Below are positions 1-5,272 of a stretch of 6,909 nt of DNA, piece after piece; the first letter of the stretch is position 1, and every line of letters starts with the position of its first letter. Under the pieces are notes generated by a model. It was not told where the DNA came from. It saw only the letters and a program-made list of their open reading frames with translations, and ran no database searches. The DNA is from a bacterium. Its GTDB lineage: Bacteria; Planctomycetota; J058; JAJDCP01. The stretch lies in the NCBI GenBank assembly GCA_030428695.1, contig JAUIEM010000463.1, positions 1 to 6,909 of the forward strand, read 5' to 3'. Both the position numbers and the translations under genes were made by a program.

Positions 1-2438
1 CAGACCAGGACGAGCTCGGTCAGGACGACGAGACGGTCGTGCTCGAGCTCCTCGCGGGCGCCGACCTCGAGGCCCGCCAGCGCCTGCTCGAGGCTCGCGC
101 GGGCGGGCTCGAGCGTGCGCTTCTGGTACTGCAGCCGGCCGAGGGCGAGCAGCGCCTGGGCGTGACGCAGGCGGCTGCCGACGTGTTCGGGGTCGAGGCC
201 GACCAGCCGGCGCAGGGAGTCGACCGCGGCGACGTACAGGGTCTCGGCGCGCCCGGGCTGGCGCGCCTCCATCGCGGCGTCCCCGCGCTTGGTCAGCAGC
301 CGCGCGTGCAGGGCGAGGTGCCCGCGGTGGCTCGGCTCCGCCGCGACCAGCCCGGCGGCGAGGGAGGTCGCCTCCCGCCAGGTGGCGAGGTCTTCCCCCG
401 CGTCCTGGGTGGCGCCGTAGCGCAGCAGGGCCTCGGCGAGCAGGTTGCGGGCCGCGAGGTCGCCGCTGTCGGCGGCGACCTGGGTCCGGGCGAGCGCCGT
501 CGCCTCGGCCAGGGCCTCGAGCATGCCCGGCCGGTCGAAAAGCGCGCCGCGGATCCGGCTCGCCTGCAGCAGCTCGCGCCCGAGGTCCAGCCTCCAGCGC
601 CGCACGTTCCCCGGCGTCGCCGCCGCGAGCGCCCGGCGCTGCAGGGCGATGGCCTCGGCGACCAGCGGGGCGGCCTTCTCCGGCTGGTCGTTGACCGTGT
701 GGACGTCGGCGACGCGGCTGAGCACGACGTGCAGCAGCTCCGGCTCCTCGGGCAACGCGAGCAGCTCCGCGAGCAGCGCCTCGAGCTCCGCCCGCGCCGC
801 ATCGGTGTCCGAGCCGGACTCGAGCTGGAAGCTCGCGAGCATGTAGCGGGCGACGAACAGGTACTCCGGCTGGCGGCCGGGCTCTGGCTCGAGCCGCGCG
901 AGGTTCGCGCAGGCGTCCCGCAGCATCCGCTCGAGCTCGCGCCGCGCGCGGGTGCTCGCGAGCTCGTCGCGCAGGGTGTAGCCGATGCCGCCGACCATGC
1001 TCTGCAGGGCGTCGACCGCCGCCTCGGCGTTGCGCTCGGCCCGGCCCCGCTCGTCCCGCAGCCGCGCGTTGTCGGCGGCGGCCTGCCAGCGCCACAGCCC
1101 GAGCACCACCAGCACGAGCAGCACCGCCCCGGCCAGGCCCCGCCGCAGGCGGCGCGCGGTGCGGCTGGCGCGGGCGCGGCGCGCCTGGGCGGCGGAGATG
1201 TCCGCGAGCACGTCGTCGGCCTGCCCGCCGGCCTGGGCGAGGGCCCGACCCTGCAGCAGCGCCAGGCCGAGGTCACCGCGGGCGAGGGCGGCCTCGGCGT
1301 AGCGCCGCCGCGCGGTCCGCTCGCCGCGCGCCGCCCGCTCCTCATCCCCCGCCAGGGCCCGGGCCTCGCGGAAGCCGCCGAGCGCCTCGGCGAAGCGCTC
1401 GTACAGGGCGTGGCGCTCGAGCCCGTCCGCTTCCGCCTGCGCCGCCCGCTCCAGCCGCTCTTCGGCGCGCGCGAGCAGGGCGTAGGCCTCGCGATGGCGG
1501 AGGAAGCCCTCGATGCCCGCAGCGAGCTCCTCGACAGAGGCCGGCCTGTTGCGCGGCAGAGGCTGCAGGGCCCGGCTGCACAGGGCGGCCAGGGCCGGAG
1601 GCGCCGACGGGGGAAGCGCGGGGACGCTGTCGGACAGGGCCCGGCGCACGCTCTCCTCGAGGCTGTCGGCGGCGTGGGGCGGGGCGCCGGTCAACAGCTC
1701 GTGGAGGATCGCCCCGAGCAGGTAGATGTCGGTCCAGGGTCCGATGCACTCCCCCATCCCCATCGCGAGCTCGGGCGCCATATACAGGGGCGTGCCGCAC
1801 GGCTGGTCGAGGTCGCTCGCCGGGCGCAGGGCGGAATTCTCCGGCAGCGGCTCGGCGAGGCTGACCGCGAGCCCCCAGTCGAGCACCGTCACCTCCCCGA
1901 AGGCGCCGACCATCACGTTGGAGGGCTTGAGGTCGTTGTGCACGACCTCCCGGCTGTGGGCGAAGGCGACGGCCTTGCACACGTCGCGCAGGATGTCGAG
2001 GTCGCCGAGCAGGTCGTCCCGGGCCGCGCGCCGCTCCTTCCAGGTCTGCCCGCCGAGCAGCTTCATCGCGTAGAACAGCTCGCCGTCGCGCTCGCCGAGC
2101 TGGTACACCGGCACGATATGCGGATGCTCCAGGCTGCCGGTCGTCACCGCCTCGGCGAGGAAGGCGGCGCGCGCGTCCGGCTGCTCGCGCAGCGCGCCCC
2201 GCAACACCTTGTAGGCGACGGTGCGCTCGAGGTCGCGCTGGCGGGCGCGGAAGACCTCGCCCATGCCGCCGCGTCCGACCCGCGGGCCGAGGTCGAAGCC
2301 CGTCGACGGGCGCGGCGCACGGCTGCGCAGCGGCGGCCGCAGGCTCGCCTCGGGGCCGTCGGCGTGGGACCTCCAGGCGGCGATCGATGCCGCGGCGTCG
2401 GCGGCGCCCAGGCGCCGGCTGGCCTCGACTGCGTGCAC
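1..2438 (-). CDS. Membrane-spanning Ser/Thr protein kinase with TPR-like C-terminus (3' end beyond window)
   Basis: This is a Hanks-type kinase that transfers phosphate from ATP to Ser/Thr of unknown partner proteins, probably as a membrane receptor. The frame is open from the GTG at 2438 to the left edge (812 codons, C-terminus missing). Visible motifs are the glycine loop GRGGMGEVF around residues 55-63, Lys77 in VAYK, a candidate alpha-C Glu96, catalytic loop HNDLKPSN (His167, Asn168, Asp169, Lys171, Asn174), DWG at 187-189, APE at 221-223 and Asp237 of helix F. A helical linker precedes one transmembrane segment at about 434-449 (GLAGAVLLVLVVLGLW). Beyond it the chain is Ala/Leu-rich and helical, with TPR-like stretches near 708-745 and 755-790, probably extracytoplasmic. 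The GTG start is supported by GGGGAGGAG four bases upstream. Two residues depart from the usual pattern: HND replaces HRD, and DWG replaces DFG. The kinase call is firm; the ligand and substrates are unknown. Confidence 0.93.
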   Translation of the reverse strand, partial: MHAVEASRRLGAADAAASIAAWRSHADGPEASLRPPLRSRAPRPSTGFDLGPRVGRGGMGEVFRARQRDLERTVAYKVLRGALREQPDARAAFLAEAVTTGSLEHPHIVPVYQLGERDGELFYAMKLLGGQTWKERRAARDDLLGDLDILRDVCKAVAFAHSREVVHNDLKPSNVMVGAFGEVTVLDWGLAVSLAEPLPENSALRPASDLDQPCGTPLYMAPELAMGMGECIGPWTDIYLLGAILHELLTGAPPHAADSLEESVRRALSDSVPALPPSAPPALAALCSRALQPLPRNRPASVEELAAGIEGFLRHREAYALLARAEERLERAAQAEADGLERHALYERFAEALGGFREARALAGDEERAARGERTARRRYAEAALARGDLGLALLQGRALAQAGGQADDVLADISAAQARRARASRTARRLRRGLAGAVLLVLVVLGLWRWQAAADNARLRDERGRAERNAEAAVDALQSMVGGIGYTLRDELASTRARRELERMLRDACANLARLEPEPGRQPEYLFVARYMLASFQLESGSDTDAARAELEALLAELLALPEEPELLHVVLSRVADVHTVNDQPEKAAPLVAEAIALQRRALAAATPGNVRRWRLDLGRELLQASRIRGALFDRPGMLEALAEATALARTQVAADSGDLAARNLLAEALLRYGATQDAGEDLATWREATSLAAGLVAAEPSHRGHLALHARLLTKRGDAAMEARQPGRAETLYVAAVDSLRRLVGLDPEHVGSRLRHAQALLALGRLQYQKRTLEPARASLEQALAGLEVGAREELEHDRLVVLTELVLV

Positions 2439-2467
2439 GGCACTCCTCCCCTGCGGTGTGTCGTTCC

Positions 2468-2473
2468 AAGGTA
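2468..2473 (-). promoter_or_regulatory. Candidate -10 element of the kinase gene
   Basis: Read on the minus strand this is TACCTT within GCTACCTTGGAA, 29 bases before the GTG start. It matches the TAnnnT pattern and resembles elements before two plus-strand genes (TACACT at 3427, TACGCT at 4303). No convincing -35 box is visible at the normal spacing, so this rests on the -10 match and its recurrence only. Confidence 0.25.
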
Positions 2474-2509
2474 GCGTGAAGGCGCGCCGGGCGCACGTCT
2501 GCAAGACCC

Positions 2510-2537
2510 TGGACGGGGCGCTCGGGGCTGCCATCAT
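2510..2537 (+). promoter_or_regulatory. Weak candidate promoter of the lipoprotein hydrolase gene
   Basis: TGGACG (2510-2515) and CATCAT (2532-2537) are 16 bases apart, each matching the sigma-70 consensus at four of six positions. The spacing equals that of the better candidate upstream of the phosphatase gene (3405-3432). The site lies in the 123-base divergent region shared with the kinase gene. I see no other AT-containing candidate there on the plus strand, but the match is poor. Confidence 0.2.
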
Positions 2538-2561
2538 CGGGAGACCGCCGTGGAGGTTCCC

Positions 2562-3392
2562 ATGCGCCTGTTCCCGATCGTGATCCTGCCGCTCCTCGCC
2601 GGCTGCCTGCTCTACCCGTCGCACCATCCGATCCGCACCGACGCCGAGCGCTTCACCCTGGCCGGCGTCGACGGACCGGTCGCCGGCCGCGAGCTCGAGC
2701 TCTTCTACCGCGAGCTCGGCCCCGACGGCCCGGTCGAGCTGTACGTCCTCGCCCTGACCGGCAACGCGGGGCGCGCCGAGCGCATGGCCGGCCGCACGGG
2801 GGGCATCGTCCGGGCGGCGGAGGAAGCCGGGGAGGTGCGCATCGGGGTCGCCGCCCTGCAGCATCCCGGCTTCGGCGCGGACCGGGGCGGCGCGAGCGTC
2901 CGCGCCTCGGGACAGGCCGCCGTCGAGGCGCTCGCCTGGCTGCGGGAACGGGCCGGCGACCGCCCGATCTGGATCCACGGCCTCAGCCTCGGCAGCGCCT
3001 TCGCCCTCTACGCCGCGCGGCAGGCCGGCCCAGAGCAGGTCGCCGGGCTGATTCTCGAGAAGCCACCGAACTTGCGGACGTTGATCCTCGGCCGCTTCGG
3101 CTGGTGGAACCTGTGGCTGATCGCGGGGCCGTACGCCCTGTTCCTGCCCTCGTCGGTGCTCAGCAGCTGCAACGCCGCCGCGATCGAGGGCATCCCGGCC
3201 GTCGGGGTGATCGCGACCCATGACCAGGTCGTGCCGGAGTGGTCCTCCCTCGACGTGCTCGAGGTCTACGCCGGGCCCCTGCGCACGGTCTACGTCCAGA
3301 GCGGCCACAACGCCTCGCTGCACCCCGGGAACTGCCGCGAGCTGCCGGAGGCCCTCGGCTGGCTGTGGAGGAAGACCTTCCCCGGGCCTTGA
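2562..3392 (+). CDS. Lipoprotein alpha/beta hydrolase (BEM46/ABHD13-like)
   Basis: This is a predicted serine hydrolase of 276 residues anchored to a membrane by an N-terminal lipid. A short hydrophobic signal leads into the lipobox LLAGC, with Cys15 as the lipidation site. The alpha/beta-hydrolase core follows the order of the BEM46/ABHD13 group: LTGNAG (65-70) as oxyanion region, HPGFG (101-105), nucleophile elbow GLSLG with Ser142, acid Asp221 in THDQVVP, and His249 in SGHNASLH. A hydrophobic stretch at about 181-200 may form a lid. The ATG at 2562 is preferred over the in-frame GTG at 2550 because GGAGG sits five bases before it and the signal peptide then begins properly (MRLFPIV). It is divergent from the kinase gene and 57 bases ahead of the phosphatase gene. 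The fold and catalytic triad are clear; the substrate (ester, lipid or peptide) cannot be told from sequence. Confidence 0.9.
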   Translation: MRLFPIVILPLLAGCLLYPSHHPIRTDAERFTLAGVDGPVAGRELELFYRELGPDGPVELYVLALTGNAGRAERMAGRTGGIVRAAEEAGEVRIGVAALQHPGFGADRGGASVRASGQAAVEALAWLRERAGDRPIWIHGLSLGSAFALYAARQAGPEQVAGLILEKPPNLRTLILGRFGWWNLWLIAGPYALFLPSSVLSSCNAAAIEGIPAVGVIATHDQVVPEWSSLDVLEVYAGPLRTVYVQSGHNASLHPGNCRELPEALGWLWRKTFPGP

Positions 3393-3404
3393 CCCGGCCC
3401 GCGG

Positions 3405-3432
3405 TGGACATCCCTCCCCGGCCGCCTACACT
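3405..3432 (+). promoter_or_regulatory. Candidate sigma-70-type promoter of the HAD phosphatase gene
   Basis: TGGACA (3405-3410, five of six consensus bases) and TACACT (3427-3432, four of six) are separated by 16 bases. Transcription would begin near 3439, giving a leader of about ten bases that opens with the Shine-Dalgarno GGGAGGA. This would let the phosphatase be transcribed independently of the hydrolase gene upstream. Confidence 0.4.
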
Positions 3433-3449
3433 GCCTGCGGGAGGATGCG

Positions 3450-4277
3450 ATGCGCGACTACCGGATGCTGGTGCTCGACCTCGACGGCACCACCTTGACC
3501 GGCCCCGACCACCAGATCGCCCCCCGCGACCGGGCCGCCGTCGCCGCGCTGCTCGCGCGCGGGGTCGCGGTCACGATCGCGACCGGGCGGCTGTTCTCCG
3601 GCTCGCAGTGGGTCGCCGAGGCGCTCGGCCTGCGCGGCAGCATCGCGGTGATGGACGGCTCCGAGCTGGTCGACGCCGAGAGCGGCGCGGTCCGCTCCGG
3701 GCGCTATCTCGAGCCGCGGGCCCGCGAGGAGATCCGCGCCCGCCTGCGCCACAGCGGCCTGGCGACCTTCGTCTTCGGCTCGCGGGAGATCCACTACGGG
3801 GCCGCCGACACCCAGCTGCGCTCCTACCTCGGCATCTGGACCGACAGCCTGCTCGCCCACCGGGACGTGTTCGCCGTCGATTGGCCGGACGACACGCTGT
3901 GCGTCGGGGCGGTCGGGGAGGAGGCGGACGTGCACGCCGCCCTCGCCCACCTCGACGAGGCCCTCGGCCACCCGCTCGGCAGCGAGGCCTGGCCGACCTC
4001 GCGCGGCCACTTCCTCACTGTCCGCGACCGGGTCGAGAACAAGGGCACCGCGGTCGGCCACCTCGCCCGGGAACGCGGCATCGACCCCGCCGACACGGTC
4101 GCGATCGGCGACTGGGTCAACGACCACAGCCTGCTCTCCGCCGCCGGCCTCGGCTTCGCGATGGGCCACGCGCCCGAGAGCGTCCGCCGCGCCGCCGACC
4201 ACGTGCTGCGCGCGACCCGCAAGGAGGGCGGGGGCATCGCCGAGGTCGCGCGGCGGGTGTGGGGCGTCGAGGTGTAG
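3450..4277 (+). CDS. HAD-superfamily phosphatase, Cof type (subclass IIB)
   Basis: This is a predicted cytoplasmic Mg2+-dependent phosphatase that uses an aspartyl-phosphate intermediate, acting on small phosphorylated metabolites such as sugar phosphates or nucleotides. All four HAD motifs are present: motif I DLDGT with nucleophile Asp10 and acid/base Asp12, motif II TIATGR with Thr45, motif III Lys198 in ENKGTAV, and motif IV GDWVND with Asp221 and Asp225. The roughly 120-150 residues between motifs II and III correspond to the C2 cap of the Cof/IIB subclass, and 275 residues is normal for that group. The usual NGA-type segment after motif II reads MDGSELVD here, a mild deviation. The start is supported by GGGAGGA at 3439-3445, four bases before the ATG. 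It lies 57 bases after the hydrolase gene and 62 bases before the next start. Subclass is confident; substrate is unknown because members are promiscuous. Confidence 0.93.
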   Translation: MRDYRMLVLDLDGTTLTGPDHQIAPRDRAAVAALLARGVAVTIATGRLFSGSQWVAEALGLRGSIAVMDGSELVDAESGAVRSGRYLEPRAREEIRARLRHSGLATFVFGSREIHYGAADTQLRSYLGIWTDSLLAHRDVFAVDWPDDTLCVGAVGEEADVHAALAHLDEALGHPLGSEAWPTSRGHFLTVRDRVENKGTAVGHLARERGIDPADTVAIGDWVNDHSLLSAAGLGFAMGHAPESVRRAADHVLRATRKEGGGIAEVARRVWGVEV

Positions 4278-4290
4278 CCCTGCGAGGAGG

Positions 4291-4314
4291 ACCTCCGGCG
4301 TCTACGCTGGAGGT
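4291..4314 (+). repeat. Hairpin overlapping the candidate -10 element of the exported-protein gene
   Basis: ACCTCCGGCG (4291-4300) and CGCTGGAGGT (4305-4314) form a ten-pair stem, one pair being G-U in RNA, around the loop TCTA. There is no T tract after it, so it is not a standard intrinsic terminator of the phosphatase gene. It covers the candidate -10 TACGCT, so in DNA it could act as a dyad operator, and in read-through RNA as a leader hairpin just ahead of the ribosome site. Confidence 0.35.
4303..4308 (+). promoter_or_regulatory. Candidate -10 element of the exported-protein gene
   Basis: TACGCT within TCTACGCTGGAG fits TAnnnT and shares eight of ten bases with the kinase element CTACCTTGGA on the other strand. 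No good -35 box is seen 16-18 bases upstream. A transcript would start near 4315 and include the AGGAGG at 4324-4329. Confidence 0.28.
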
Positions 4315-4339
4315 GTCGCCCGCAGGAGGCATGGGACCG

Positions 4340-5077
4340 ATGAAGCTGCACTCCGGAGCCTGTGTGCTCATTCTCGGCTCGCTCTGCCTGGGGCAGGACA
4401 CGCTGTCATTCAAGGACACCCTGGAGCAGATGCCGAGAGGCGAGGCGCGCTACTTCGTGACGTCCATCGCAGAGCCGGCGCATTCCTTTCTGGTGTGGTA
4501 CTCGGATGTCGCGCCCAGCTTCCTCGAGATCCATGTGTTCGAAGACACGATACGCATCGTCTACGACATGTGGGGAGGTCCCGCGGTCCCGCCCGAAGAC
4601 GTGCCCCCTCCCCTTCCCGCGGCGCAGGCCGAGCGCGCGGAGCGGGTGATCGCCTTCGTGCTCGAGCACAAGGACATCGAGCGGAGGCAGCTCCGCCGTG
4701 TGCAGTACAACGACTACTTCCGGCAACTCAAGGTCTGGGAGCTGGTGCCGATTCAGGCACCGGCGGCCCTGGCGGACAGGGCCTACGACGCGACCGCGAG
4801 CACCTTCAAGCTCTCCGCCGACGGCAGGCGCCTGCTCGGCCTCAGCTGTGGGGCCGCAACCTCGCCACCTACACCGCGGACCCGCGCTACGAGCCGATGT
4901 GGCTCGACTTCGACCGGGAGCCGCTCGACCTCCTGCGCAGTCTCTGGAAGGTCGACTTCGACGAGGAGCTCGAGGATCCCCACCAGCGCCGCTTCGTCGA
5001 GGGACTGCTGGCGGTGTGCCGGGCGCACTGCGCCGAGCCGCCTCCGCTGGAAGACGACAGCCAGCGCTAGCTACTGA
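4340..5077 (+). CDS. Hypothetical exported protein, apparently frameshifted near 4850
   Basis: I do not recognise the family. The N-terminus looks like a Sec signal peptide: MKLH, a hydrophobic run (CVLILGSLCLG), then likely cleavage before QDTLS. No proper lipobox is seen. The mature part is mixed alpha/beta with a proline-rich loop (PPEDVPPPLP) and an Arg/Glu-rich helix. After Cys170 this frame turns into Ser/Thr/Arg-rich residues typical of off-frame reading, while the frame one base back gives protein-like sequence (RNLATYTADPRYEPMW onward) ending at a stop at 5068-5070. One extra G in the GGGG run at 4850-4853 would join them as CGGRNLATY, giving about 243 residues. The ATG at 4340 is preferred because AGGAGG (4324-4329) is ten bases away; the in-frame ATG at 4331 is only one base from it. 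The first 400 bases look less GC-rich than the neighbours. This is either a decayed gene or a sequencing error. Confidence 0.75.
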   Translation: MKLHSGACVLILGSLCLGQDTLSFKDTLEQMPRGEARYFVTSIAEPAHSFLVWYSDVAPSFLEIHVFEDTIRIVYDMWGGPAVPPEDVPPPLPAAQAERAERVIAFVLEHKDIERRQLRRVQYNDYFRQLKVWELVPIQAPAALADRAYDATASTFKLSADGRRLLGLSCGAATSPPTPRTRATSRCGSTSTGSRSTSCAVSGRSTSTRSSRIPTSAASSRDCWRCAGRTAPSRLRWKTTASASY

Positions 5078-5082
5078 CCTCC
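5073..5082 (+). repeat. Direct repeat copy 1, actgacctcc
   Basis: This ten-base sequence recurs exactly at 5201-5210. It lies four bases before the left 13-bp outer arm (5087-5099); the second copy is likewise four bases before the right arm, although the arms themselves are inverted. Confidence 0.6.
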
Positions 5083-5102
5083 GGATAAGTTCTGTCCCGG
5101 CT

Positions 5103-5132
5103 CGACGGGCGGGGGTAAACCCCGCCCCTACA
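5103..5132 (-). repeat. REP-like hairpin, left copy
   Basis: On the minus strand this reads TGTAG followed by a hairpin. Stem gggcgggg (5107-5114) pairs perfectly with ccccgccc (5120-5127) around a five-base loop. GTAG (5131-5128 on the minus strand) at the foot matches the tetranucleotide typical of REP sequences handled by REP-associated tyrosine transposases. That link is family knowledge, not shown here. Confidence 0.65.
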
Positions 5133-5160
5133 GGGGATTCGAGCAGTTGTAGGACAAATT

Positions 5161-5190
5161 TGTAGGGGAGGGGTTTACCCCCTCCCGTCG
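5161..5190 (+). repeat. REP-like hairpin, right copy
   Basis: GTAG at 5162-5165 directly precedes stem gggagggg (5166-5173), which pairs perfectly with cccctccc (5179-5186) around the loop tttac. Compared with the left copy, the only two changes are the two partners of one stem pair (a5169-t5183 here, c5110-g5124 there), so pairing is kept. Confidence 0.65.
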
Positions 5191-5200
5191 TACTTCGGGA

Positions 5201-5210
5201 ACTGACCTCC
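5201..5210 (+). repeat. Direct repeat copy 2, actgacctcc
   Basis: Exact second copy of 5073-5082, 128 bases away, placed four bases before the right outer arm. Unlike copy 1 it lies inside the outer inverted repeat, so the pair is not a simple target-site duplication. Confidence 0.6.
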
Positions 5211-5272
5211 TCCGCGGGACAGAACTTGCAGGCGCCTCACCAGCGCACGCAGACCGCGCCCAGCGACGCTGC

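Larger units (their letters stand above)
5087..5227. repeat. Nested inverted-repeat element (REPIN/MITE-like), 141 bp
   Basis: Outer arms aagttctgtcccg (5087-5099) and cgggacagaactt (5215-5227) are perfect 13-bp inverted repeats. Inside lie two 30-base arms (5103-5132 and 5161-5190) that are inverted repeats of each other at 28 of 30 positions, and each is also a hairpin by itself. The 28-base centre contains the palindrome acaaatttgt (5154-5163, running into the right arm). The element fills the gap between two convergent genes, a common site for REP sequences. It codes for nothing visible and no transposase is in the window, so any mobilising enzyme would be elsewhere in the genome. It might also stop transcription from both sides, but there is no T tract. 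Confidence 0.75.

Noticed and set aside
39..2474. Plus-strand open frame of 811 codons antisense to the kinase gene
   Set aside because: It lacks recognisable motifs, is dominated by Arg/Gly/Ala/Pro, and lies opposite a kinase with all catalytic motifs. Long antisense frames are expected in GC-rich coding DNA.
3383..3401. Short cgggcc/ggcccg hairpin after the hydrolase gene as a terminator
   Set aside because: Only six pairs, overlapping the stop codon and without a T tract; expected by chance in such GC-rich DNA.
4847..4856. Programmed -1 ribosomal frameshift at the G run
   Set aside because: The codons TGT GGG GCC do not form a canonical slippery heptamer, and the original frame continues in non-protein-like sequence, so a one-base deletion or sequencing error is simpler.
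3239..5077. Single 612-codon plus-strand frame that would fuse sequence across the phosphatase gene to the exported protein
   Set aside because: The part before about 4340 is an Arg/Pro-rich shadow of the hydrolase and phosphatase genes. The real gene begins at an ATG with its own AGGAGG and signal peptide.
5103..5190. CRISPR array
   Set aside because: Only two repeat-like units, inverted relative to each other rather than direct, with one 28-base centre and no further units or cas genes.
5103..5190. Classical intrinsic terminator(s)
   Set aside because: The GC-rich hairpins are not followed by a T tract on either strand. Termination remains possible but the REP-like features explain the structure better.
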